A stretch of 64,000 bases of DNA, taken from positions 4,258,739 through 4,322,738 of the forward strand of contig JARUPZ010000013.1 in assembly GCA_031213475.1 (NCBI GenBank). Direction: 5' to 3'. This stretch comes from Nereocystis luetkeana. Lineage: Eukaryota; Sar; Phaeophyceae; Laminariales; Laminariaceae. This document shows, in pieces, positions 1 through 9,900 of this stretch. A program made the translations under genes and the position numbers. Each line of letters begins with the position of its first letter. Position 1 is the first letter of the stretch. The notes under the pieces are model-generated. The model made no database searches. It was not told the DNA's origin and was given only the letters and a program-made list of their open reading frames with translations.

Positions 1-37
1 CCTTAGCATTACACAAACGGGACATAATGTAAATAAT

Positions 38-372
38 GGCGTCCCCGGTGGCTTGGTGGGTGGTCCGCGTGCCTATCAAGATCTCTTTCGTGGGTTCAAG
101 GTTCACCGAGTGCATGCTCGTAGGGACTTTTTCTTGCTTTAAAAAGTTGACTAGCGCTGAGCGCGAAAGCGTGAGTTAGCTCCATTCGATGAAAATCGAC
201 GATTAGTGGGAATGCTGAACCCTATGCGCGCGAAAAAACCTAAGGGCACGTACCGGGGGGGAGAAGGGACGACACCTGTGACCACAGCTTGCCCAGAATA
301 TCGCTGAGGGTAAAACCTACGAGTTAGGCTGGAAAGTAAGAAGTGAAGATTAAAAAAATAAATAAAAAAGTT
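38..372 (+). mobile_element. tRNA-derived SINE, copy 1
   Basis: The head carries an A-box-like TGGCTTGGTGGG at 49-60 and a B-box-like GGTTCAAGGTTC at 93-104, spaced as in RNA polymerase III promoters. A body of about 230 bp follows and ends in an A-rich tail (AATAAATAAAAAAG). The same head and body recur at about 3795-4125, the body at 28760-28945, and the head at 63879-64000. The shared head, body and A-rich end support a SINE. The parent tRNA was not identified. Confidence 0.6.
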
Positions 373-1786
373 CCCTCATCGCGCGTCATCACGGCTCACC
401 GCGGCACACGAAGCGCAGAGCACACAGCAGACAACACACAACACAAACTTGTTTAGGTCCTTCGTGCCAATTTTATATTTCATACTGGTACCACGCATTG
501 CCAAGACCCGTTTCACTACGTAGCTGTAAAGCGAAGTGCAACTATGAGGCACATCCGTCTACTCTGCAATCGTGTCTGACGTTTGTCCGGACTGTGTATA
601 GACAATTTACATGGCGTGTTGTGTGTTGTGTGCTTCTCGGGACTGCGGCCCTCGCTGCCGATCAATGCCTATACCTAGGTGATTATGAAGATCTGTGTTG
701 TCGCGAAGCTACAGTAACTGCGGCCATTAAATGGTCAGGATGCCAAGAACCCACGGATACCATTAATACATACCAGGTATATATATTCCCCTTTCTCCTC
801 GGTTGCTGGGAGGACGATACTCGTAACAGCCTCCTCACCCTAAAACCCTCGTACTAAAAGATCTGACATCCGCGAGAAACAAAATCGCGGAAAGTCGAGA
901 CTTCGCTCGCTTGATCAGTAGTTCCCCCCGGCAGGGAGCAGAGAACCCCACGCGCGCGCTCGCGGCGTGGTCGGAGCTCTCGGGGCTCGTCGTTGGAGCG
1001 GAAACTCGAGGCGTACCCCCTGCCGGGGATGAAGCCCCCGAAGCGGAAGCCGTATGAGCAGTGGATCGACGAAGCTAAACAGGCGGTATTCATACGGGTA
1101 TGTCAGTAGGAACGGGACCTGGAACATCTCCTCGCGGAAGCGTTGATTGTTTGGCGAGCGACGATCGTCTGATTGCATTCATGTCGTCAGATGGACCTCT
1201 GAATGAAGAGCAGGGGTTTCCCTCGGTCTCGAGACAAGGCCAACCCAAGGCCCGCCTGATACGCACCCGACAAGGCCTGAAAACAATGAAATTGGGCTTG
1301 AAGAGGTACAAAAACGTCCATGCTCTGAGGCGCGAGATACGGGGGTTGGAGTAAGCCGCTCGAGGTGCAACATCAGAGCAACAGCAGCGTTTTTTCATGT
1401 AGCCACTCTGGTGGACGGAACTAAGTGTACGTATCCTAAGCTCATACGAGAAACCCAACGAAAAGCCCCTAACTTTCCTCCAGCGAGGTACGAGATTTGA
1501 ACCACAAAAAGCGTTTCATTGGTCATTTGCTAGCGACGTCGACAGCCTCCCATTCGAGCTGAGATGGCGTCGGCATCCCGCGCGCTCGCGGCTGACAGGC
1601 CGTGTCGAGGCATACCGGTCTGGGGCTGTGGGGTCCGGTTGGGCCCGAGGCGTGTCGGCCGCGTCAGGACCCTCGAGAATGCAAGCACAGCTGGTGCAGA
1701 CCAGACCATTCCAACCAAAGTTGTAGTTTTTTTTCTTTACGCAGAAACAGGAGGGGTTGCATGCAGGTCGCTATGTTATTAAGGCC

Positions 1787-1880
1787 GCCCCGGTGGGCTA
1801 GTGCCATGGTTACCCACGAGCGCTGCTAAGAGTTGATTGGTGCTGGATTTTCGAATCCCAAGTGGGTCGAACGTTCGAGA
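1787..1880 (+). mobile_element. SINE-like tRNA-derived fragment
   Basis: A segment beginning GCCGCCCCGGTGGGCTAGTG resembles the SINE head with an A-box-like part. It is followed about 45 bases later by TTTTCGAATCC, close to a tRNA B box. It is too degenerate to be a tRNA gene and lacks a convincing acceptor stem, so a diverged SINE relative is the better reading. Confidence 0.3.
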
Positions 1881-2116
1881 TTTTTATGCAAATAAATATC
1901 AATACGAAGAAAAACGAAATCAAGTACTCTGAGTGAGCTTAGTAGCGTCGTGGGCAGGCGCAATTTGATGTGAGTCGAACAACGAAAGAAAAAGCCTACG
2001 TTTCCTCGCCATAAAATGCCTTCCAAGGCAAGAGCCGTAATGGGGAGGAGGGAGAATAGAGAGCCTGCTTCGTTACCCCGGGTCTGAAATACGACTACTA
2101 CGGGAGACCATAGTAA

Positions 2117-2358
2117 GGCTCATTCTTATCGGAGAGCTTTCTTTCCAAATTTTCCAAAGTTTGGAAATAATTGGAGATATGTATCGATATACGGAGGCGT
2201 TCTGTCACTATTCGTGAAATTCTCCAGAAGCATATATATCAAGTTCGTTAACATTCCAATATTTGGAAAAAAAAACAGGAAAATATGGAAGATTGAAAAA
2301 TTGCGCGAAAAAAATGTCGAAAATTTGGAAAAAAAAAGCTCTCCGATAAGAATGACCC
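2117..2358. mobile_element. MITE4, inverted-repeat element with TAA duplication
   Basis: The element is bounded by inverted copies of TTCTTATCGGAGAGCTTT and is flanked on both sides by TAA (2114-2116 and 2359-2361), a 3-bp target duplication. The interior is A/T-rich and has no coding capacity. It sits inside an older MITE1 copy. A possible second, much diverged copy lies near 19210-19410. The superfamily cannot be set from one clear copy; a 3-bp TWA-like duplication is known from PIF/Harbinger. Confidence 0.6.
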
Positions 2359-2374
2359 TAAACAGGACCCAATA

Positions 2375-2479
2375 TTACGGGGGACCATAGTTAATAGGAC
2401 CAAATATTGTTAGTAAAAATGGTGAAATATATAGGTTTTTATGTATACCATAGGTCCTATTAACTATGGTCCCCCGTAA
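2375..2479. mobile_element. MITE1, complete copy with TA duplication
   Basis: This is a near-perfect hairpin element of 105 bp with terminal inverted repeats starting TTACGGGGGACCATAGTTAA. It is flanked by TA at 2373-2374 and 2480-2481. It is non-coding. It is one of about nine recognisable copies here and the best preserved, so it serves as reference for the others. A TA target duplication fits Tc1/mariner-type mobilisation, which is an inference because no transposase is present. Confidence 0.8.
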
Positions 2480-3794
2480 TAGTGGTAGTGAAAATAGCGC
2501 AGTATAGGGTTTTTGTGCTTACCGTAGGTCCTCCTTAATATGGTCGCCCGTAATATTAAAAGGAAAGGAGAGAGAAAAGACGGGGGCAAGATAAATTATT
2601 AGGATGGCAAAAATATAGAACACCAAAAGAAAGGGGTCAGTAAGACAGCTCAGACGTAGCATCAAGGTAATGAGAAGGTATCCTTGCGGGTAGGCAGGTG
2701 TGCGCAGAAGAACGACTTGATACAGCTCGAGGTTTGATCTTGAGACAAGACCAACCCACGGTCAGCTCGATTCGTAACGGACAAAGGCTGGAGAACAGAG
2801 CAAGCGGCCTCGCACAGTCGGAGATGAGTCATACTCTAAGGGGCGACAATCCGTTCAGTCGTTGCGTTGCGTGCCCATCGACGAGGGCCGATTGCCCCAG
2901 TACGTGCATCAGCACAGATATCGTTGGGTTCAAAAGATATCGAGGCTTGTGCCCGTTGGTGACCTTGTGGAGTCGGGAACGACCAATTCAATTCGTGTTT
3001 TTTAAAAACTGGTTGCTGCTGCTGTTGGTGGTGCTGCTGCTACCGCATCAAGGCGGTGCTAGGCCGTAGAGAGAGAGCAGTTGCTTCGGAACGATACATC
3101 CCGCACGAGACCAAACGGGCGCATAGAGCATACAGAAGGAATCGAAGCTACGACGCCGTGATTTGCTTCAACATCGATCCTGATGTTGCTTTGACTTGAG
3201 ACGATCTACGAGCAGTTATGTTTCGGCTTTATCGTGTTGAGGTACGAACAAAGCGGTACAGCTACGACAAGGAGTTATCGTTTCGGAACGATGCATCTTC
3301 CACCGCGGCAAGCGGACGCATAGTGTATCGTAGGAGCGCAACGTCGCTTGTCCGCGTCATACACTAGCTAGAACAGTCGAACTTGTGTCCTCCCAGCGGA
3401 TGTCGTGTTGTGTCGATACACCAAGCAGCTGGTGGAAGCGCTGTTTCTACATTTTGAGACGAACAACGGCAGCAGCGATAGTTTTTGTGAGATCACCGGC
3501 CTGCGGTCTTGAGTTCTGGGCGATCTTCGAAAAAATGCCGACCTCGATTCGATTTCGTCTCCCGAATTCAGAGAATAAAGTACCCCCAAACTAGTGTCCT
3601 GTTGACGACGACTGACCACAAGTCCCAGTCGAATAGGAACAAACATGACGAACGTATGATATATGCATAAAATTTGGATAGCACTTTATGATCGATCTCG
3701 ATCTTGTTTCTCGCAGACAAAAAAATTACCAGATTATCTACGTATTGGCATCATGCGGCACGCGCGAAACGGATCGTCGTGTGTTTATTGGGTT

Positions 3795-4125
3795 CATACA
3801 CGGTCGCTTGGAAGGTGGTCCGCGTGCCCACTATTAATAATATCCATTTTGTTGGTTCAAGTCTCACCGAGTGCATACTCGTAAGAGGGACTTTTTCTCG
3901 CGTAAAGAAATGATTAGTGGAAACCACGAAAACGCATGTTAGCTACATTCGACGATAATCCACGAGCAGTGGAATTGCTGAACCCTATGCGCGATCAAAC
4001 TGAGGGCACGTACCCGGGGGGGGGAAGGGACGGCACCTGTGACCACGGCTTGTCCAAACGATAGCTGAGGGTGAAGCCTCCTACGTACGAGTTAATCTGG
4101 AAACTGAAAATAATGATGAAAGAAA
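3795..4125 (+). mobile_element. tRNA-derived SINE, copy 2
   Basis: The same head and body as the copy at 38-372. The B-box-like GGTTCAAGTCTC is at 3854-3865, and the 3' end is A-rich (near GATGAAAGAAAAC). It diverges from copy 1 by substitutions and small indels throughout, so both are old. Confidence 0.55.
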
Positions 4126-4624
4126 ACATGATAAGAGTGTGATGCATATCATAGACCACGAAATCTTCCAGTATGGTCGAGCATTGAGCGATGGCCAGTA
4201 TCGGCGACCAGCCTGGGCCCGTGTTTCGTTTGGTTCGGGGTATTCGGTTTTCGTACCTGGTGCGGTGCATTCATCGCCGCGGATACCCGACTCGCCATGC
4301 ACATAATGCAACACGCAGGAAACAGTATAATGGAGTGCACACATAATATCAACTACTACCGTTGTTTTTGTTGTATGAAACGAATAGTGTGCGGGGTCTC
4401 GGGCATCTTGACCTTTCAATGGCCACAGCTACTCTAGGCTCGCGAAGATGTGCTTAGAGACAAATACGTAGGCATTCCTCGGAAGCATGGTTGTAGTCCC
4501 GAGGATCACGCAGCACACAACACGCAGTGTAAATTCTGTATACACAGTAGTCAGCCAAGACATACCTCATATGATACGATTTGATATGCCTCATAGTTGT
4601 AGTCCGCTTTACAGCTTACATCCT

Positions 4625-4676
4625 GTACACAAGACAGTCAATAACCGGCGCTGTACACAAGACAGCCAATAACCGG
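4625..4676. repeat. Short tandem duplication, 2 units of about 27 bp
   Basis: Two adjacent units sharing TGTACACAAGACAG and CCAATAACCGG-type sequence. Non-coding. Confidence 0.6.
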
Positions 4677-4977
4677 AGTAGCCGGGTCCCCGATATACAC
4701 TCACGTTGAGTCTCGCCGTCGCTGGGGCCGGTTTGGGAAGTACCATGGTTGTCAGACACCGTCGAAATGTTTCCATCAAGTCCCGCGGTAGCTGCTTCCC
4801 GCGGACTACGGTCAATCGTAGGGCCATCGCCTTGCCCGTATCCCACGCCAAGAGGGGAGGGGGGAGCGCATTGGGCAGTCGCAACAGTAGGACATTATTG
4901 CTTGAAGTGCGTGTCTTGATATTTGCCCTGTGAACGTCGATAGTGGTGTGGACGTCCTCGCGTATTCCACGTGATCC

Positions 4978-5112
4978 GGGGGGGGGGGGGGGTCTGGAAC
5001 CGGACTCGAACCAAGCCGCCCCTTTTTGAGGTGTGGTGGTGATGGTGTTGTTGTCGTTGTTGTTGCTGCTGTTGTTGTTGTTGTTGTTGTTGTTGTTGCT
5101 GTTGTTGTAGAT
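4978..5112. repeat. G15 tract followed by an imperfect TTG/CTG triplet repeat
   Basis: A run of 15 G ends at 4992. From about 5037 to 5112 the sequence is almost entirely TTG, GTG and CTG triplets. The long open frames crossing it on both strands are products of the triplet repeat, not genes. Confidence 0.8.
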
Positions 5113-6161
5113 ATTGCCTTCCCCTTCAAGTGTGTGCAACGCAGCATCGTCGAGCACAACCACTACGCAGGACCCAACACCCAGGGCCCAGGACCGAACC
5201 AACGCTTCTATCTACCATATAGAGTGATAAAGAGGCCCTCGTTTGGTGTCAACCGAACAGCGTGTCCTCAAACATACCCAAAAATATCACACCGCCGTTC
5301 TGCCCGCTGCGAGCACCTAACATGGCAGAAGAACCACTGTTCATACAGAACGTATAGAAAAATATGTGGTTCCACCTCCGAGAAATAACAGCTCTGGATT
5401 CCACGCGGGGGTTGTGTCTTTGCCCGGGGAAGATGCTCGCGGAGTCCCGTCGGTGTTTCACGTGTATTCACCGGCGGTTGGCGCGTGACCCCTCCCGCGG
5501 TAAAGGGTTGGGGTTTATGTTTGCTCGATATTTTCCGACGGGCTGAGCTCCTCAAGTGACCACACCTACCCCGGTTGGTTTGTTGTGTATTCTACAGGGG
5601 TATACATACTTGTTTCAGGACTAAAGATTGAGCGAAGAAACCCTCTTGAAAGTTATGCATCGGGAGCGATATCAATAATAAGCCGCCACGGAGCTCAGAG
5701 AATAATATAGCCGCGACCCCTGCCGTGGCACTGCTCGCGCTCTATGATAGGGGTCACACCTAGCACGCTCTGGCCATACCGTGTTCGACGGGCGAGGCAC
5801 CCTACTCAACCGAAAAACAACCAAACAGTCGTCGAAAACCCGAGTTGGTTCTTACGATTTACGATAGTATCAATTCTAGATATTCCGGCCGATATCAAAC
5901 GTTGACGGGATCGGTCATAATTCGGTATGTGAGCCGTTTAGTACTGCCCCGAAATATGAAAATATTGATATCCGACTCTACATTAGCTCCAAGTAATTTG
6001 TTCTCCAGAACGGCAGTAAAACGATAACAGTGCGTTTGTTCGTCAACGTCAGTTTTTGGAGGTGAGGTTGACCGTAGGGAGCTCGTCAAGGGAGGGAGGA
6101 GCCTGACGCCAGCTACGATGGAGGTGGTTGGGCTTATTTTGTTCCGAATGACGGGAGCTGC

Positions 6162-6257
6162 TTAACCCCTTTCAGAACCGCGGTCCCGTTTTGGGGACAA
6201 ACGACTTGAAGTTTGAGCGGTTTGTCCCCAAAACGGGACTACGGTTCTAAAAGGGTA
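6162..6257. mobile_element. MITE2 copy
   Basis: A palindromic element with arms related to TTAACCCCTTTAGAACCGCA and a conserved inner arm GTTTGTCCCCAAAACGGGAC. It is about 96 bp and non-coding. The ends fall on TTAA-like sequence, suggesting a TTAA target. Confidence 0.7.
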
Positions 6258-6936
6258 CATCCACAATCGGCGGAAAGTAATTGTTCTTGTGTTGCAATTT
6301 CTTTCGCTGTATGGTTATGATGAGGGTGTGGGGTTGTTCATCGCGAAGCGTTCCCCCCCCCACCAAAGAAAATAAGAATCGAAGAAAACAATCAATCATT
6401 TGGGGTAGGGTGTAAAGCTGTTTAAGGTCAAGCGAGGAACCTCAGAAGGAAACTGTGCACCTCGGCCGCGGGGCATCCGTCGTCTCAGAGATGTAGTACC
6501 AGGTACGTGTTTCGTGCTTCGTACCCGTACCGTGCACAGCGGGCATCAGACGACAACCTCTCCCCCGGATGCGGACTATTTTGCCCCTCTGGAAATTAAA
6601 AAGGCACCCTGATGCTCGCTTGTTTGAAGCAAAGCATACTGGTCGGAGTTTGTCTGGGAGCCCCCGCCCCATTTGCGGTGCTCTGCCTGGTTTGTGCTCG
6701 ACGTCGCTTTGTCCACGTTTTTTGTTTCGTCTCACGCATAAAATATCTCAAGGTTGTATCCATGAGGGCGCTTCTACTCGCTGGCTCTGACAACGGCGTA
6801 TTGGTTCCCCGCCCCAACCTCGTTCACATGTACCACTTATTCTTCGGCATGGGTCTCGACGGAATACACACAACGCACGCCCTCGCCGCGGCGTCGGGTC
6901 GGTTGCCCCTGATGTGTCCGGGACGTGCCGAGGCAG

Positions 6937-6993
6937 TGGTATCCAGTGCTCTCCGTGGAAACCACAGACGCGGGTCGGGTGCACGCCGTACAG
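6937..6993 (+). CDS. Gene 1 exon 2 (WYP segment)
   Basis: Encodes WYPVLSVETTDAGRVHAVQ. Acceptor GGCAG before TGG and donor CAG/GTGAGT, both in phase 0. It matches the HWYPVSLVEDLDP-type start of the conserved domain in plant PAO. The paralogous exon of gene 2 has the same length and phases. Confidence 0.85.
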
Positions 6994-9900
6994 GTGAGTC
7001 TTGGGAAAGCCGGAAACGAGGGGCGGGAGGCTGACAAGCAGGTTCACATGGTTTGGATGTTTCAAGGAAGATTTATCTCGCCAATCTGGTACCATCTAGC
7101 CCATGCTGCAGAGCAGGACTCGCATAATCTGCGTGATCTAGCGCGTGGTTTCTGGGTTGGGTCTGGACTGCGATGCGGAACTTGCACGAAACCTCTTACA
7201 ACGGAAAGCGATGAGCTGGAGCAGACGATCGACAGTAAATAATGATGCGTCTGGGGATGTGTGTATCGTTCGGACGTATCGTTTGCACGGAGCGACGGGC
7301 ACGGAGCGACTGTCGCTAGACATAGCAAGCGGTTTGAACGTGTGCGGGCCTGGGGGGTTGACGATCTGACTGCACTGCGCATCTACGTCAGACCGAACAA
7401 TATGCACTCCGCCGCTCACAGGCGCTGGACCGACCAGCACAGGGTTGGCCTTTCGTCCGCCGAGTCCGACCATATCATATACCGTGTAACCGTTATCGAT
7501 AACATCCAGGCTCAGCAGGGAAGTTGAGGACACGCATGCACTCAACACCAAATCATGTGCGGGTTTTCGTCGATTTTTCAAATTACAAATGTTGGAGTGC
7601 CATTGCGGACAAACCGAAATAGGGGCACCTCCCTCCCTCCCTCTCCCCCTCCCTCCCTGCCTCCCTCCCTCCCTCCCGGTCTGTTTGTTTGCCTGTCCAA
7701 GTCCCTTAAAAAACACCAGTTCCGAAAGTATAGTCCCTTAAAAAAACGACCAAAACACATACGTGCGAAGCGAACTTGAAAATGACAACCTTCGCAGTTT
7801 GTGCGCCTTCGCTCGGTCGGTCGGGCAGCTCTCTCCCGACACGTGTATCGCTTGCCCTCGCACCCATTCTCCCACTCGAATACCGTGTACGTATCAAACG
7901 TCGAGCCAACAGTTGCTCGGAAAGGACTTGGTGGTCTGGCGGGACAGAGAAGGAACCTGGGCCGCTTTCGAGGACCGTTGTCCTCACAGGGCAGCCCCGC
8001 TGACGGAGGGCAGGGTGGAGAAAGATGGCACACTATTGTGAGCTTGACGAGCACACTTGTTTCCCTACACTAGCCTGTTTTCAAATCTGTCTGGGGCTGC
8101 TGTTACTTTTGGCGGGGGGGGGGGGGGGGGGCGCTCGATATCATGCACAGCAGTGGCCATATGACCATAAACCCTCGCATATCTACAACGCCGGGACGGA
8201 GCACGCCGGGCGATTACCGATCAGGCAGGGGAGGTGTGGGGGGGGGGGTATGATGCATTATCTTATCTGCGGCTTTAAGTCCCTTAGGGTGGATGGTTCC
8301 GTACGTCATTCAAAACAGCTAATAGAAGGCGTGCTTCGGTAGGGGTACGCGTAGCACGTTGTGGCCGAAACGAGTCTGATGGGTGGAGTTGCTCAACTGA
8401 GAAGCTAGAACCCAACGTCACTGAAATTGCCATGGCATTTTCCATCGGGTTAAGCCCTACCCAACCATTTATCAAACATCAAGTTTGGATGACTTAGTAA
8501 TAGTATGGAGCTCCCAAACAGGATGGGCCTCGGAAAATTATGTGATTTTTCTGTCCTAGTCACGCGTCTTCATTTGTGTTTTTGGTTTGAGCCCATCGCG
8601 GTGAACAATCCCATGGCGGTTCCTTGTCGCCAACGCCAGAAGTACTTATGGCTTCTTCGAGACTGCTAATAGAAAGGCTAAGAGGCTCAAACGGGATGTG
8701 AAGTTATCCTACGGCACTTCTTGCTTGACGCCATCGCACGTATAAGTTCGTCGGTTGTAATGGCCGGGCGTCGCTCATCAGTGGGCTTTTGGGTGCGTGA
8801 TGTTGTTCTCTCTGCCCTCTCTAATATTGGCGCGTGGTACAATAGAGGTAGCATCTTTCCGCTAAAATATTTTCTGGACAGCGGGGCTCCTTAATCGAAA
8901 TTGTCGGAATAATGCCAAGGAATTATGAATCGGGATATCGGGATGAAATTTGAGTTTTGCTGATGTCAGTTTTCGAGTGTGGTATGGAGCTCTTCAAGTG
9001 GGGAGCCTCAGCAAATTTAGGGTGAGCCTCTATGGTAGAACCCCTCTCTTGTGGCAGTGCCCTTGCAGTGCAGACAGACTACGCCGAAGGGTCCGGTCTA
9101 CTTGAAAACCCGAAGACTATTCGGTCGATCTTCGCTTGGGCTGCTGCCAATTCTACGTACCAGGTATAGTAGTAGTTTAGACTTTCAAGTGCCCCTCGCT
9201 CCATCTCTCTTCTCACGGGCCAAACAACGAGTGTGGCGTGTACAACGCCACGCAGTATTTTGTGAGAACATATCAGCTTCAGCAGAGCAGTACCGACTCC
9301 GAACCGAGCCGACCCGCATCACAGCACCGCCGACCACAACAATGTGCTTGAGGTGTCAATAGGATCTGTTTTTGCGGTGCCCTCAATGGTGCGCGGCTAA
9401 GGTGTGCATACCACGGGTGGCGCTTCGACAGCGACGGAAAGTGCTTGAAGATACCCCAGAGCGAGCGCGGCGGGAAGGACGAGGCTCAAGCCGCCGCGTG
9501 CGCCAAGGTCTACCCGACCCAGGTGAAGCCATTTATGTGGAGACCCCGCTCTATTACGGAACAAATGGATACCCCACTCTAACAATATTTGTTCCTTTTA
9601 ACTATGGCCCCCCGTAATAGAGCATCTGAGGTGGGCGCCGTCTTAGCTTTGCGAGCTGATCGAAGGGGGCCAGCTTCCCACGGCAGCGAGCTCTGCTGCA
9701 TGTTGCGGGCGTTGCGGTTTGCGTGCTACGCCGTCAGTCCTCCCCAGACGATTCTTAACAGTGCAGTCTTGACGCACGCGGGTTTGGTATGCTGCAGGTC
9801 GCGCAAGGCATGATCTGGGTGTGGGGTGACAACGGTCGGGATGCTGGACTCGAGAGCGCCCTCACCCCGGCGGCGTTGGTCCCGGAGCTCAACGACGCGG

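Larger units (their letters stand above)
2095..2555. mobile_element. Cluster of MITE1 copies with a nested MITE
   Basis: The left end of a MITE1 copy starts at about 2095 and is interrupted at 2117-2358 by a different inverted-repeat element (MITE4). It resumes briefly and runs into a complete MITE1 at 2375-2479, followed by a further right-half MITE1 fragment ending near 2555. The order gives a relative age: the interrupted copy is older than the MITE4 insertion. Confidence 0.65.
1..6936. other. Repeat-rich DNA upstream of gene 1 exon 2
   Basis: No gene could be supported here. The stretch holds two SINE copies, a SINE-like fragment, a nested MITE cluster at 2095-2555, a MITE2 copy and simple repeats, each listed separately. 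The leader exon of gene 1 should lie on this strand upstream of 6937 (the matching intron of gene 2 is about 10.2 kb), but no signal-peptide exon ending in a phase-0 donor was recognised. It may lie here undetected or before the window. Short open frames, for example at 498-857 and 1100-1354, show no recognisable domain. Confidence 0.5.

Noticed and set aside
498-857. Open frame of 119 codons on the + strand with a hydrophobic stretch
   Set aside because: No recognisable domain, no paired splice sites, and a cysteine-rich composition typical of chance frames. Considered as a leader exon for gene 1, but it lacks a donor in the needed phase and position.
915-1088. Possible exon with a basic stretch ending WIDEAKQAVFIR before GTATGT
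   Set aside because: The frame is open and the donor is reasonable, but no partner exon, family match or paralogue was found. It does not match the DWNKQ end needed to join gene 1 exon 2.
1787-1880. Possible tRNA gene
   Set aside because: It has a B-box-like part but no pairing acceptor stem, and resembles the SINE head.
2976-3069. Leucine-rich peptide resembling a signal sequence (gene 1 leader candidate)
   Set aside because: It sits at the C-terminal end of its frame, with a stop right after and no nearby start codon or donor.
5026-5202. Long open frames on both strands over the TTG repeat
   Set aside because: Triplet repeats keep all frames open; the products are poly-Val, poly-Asn or poly-Thr.
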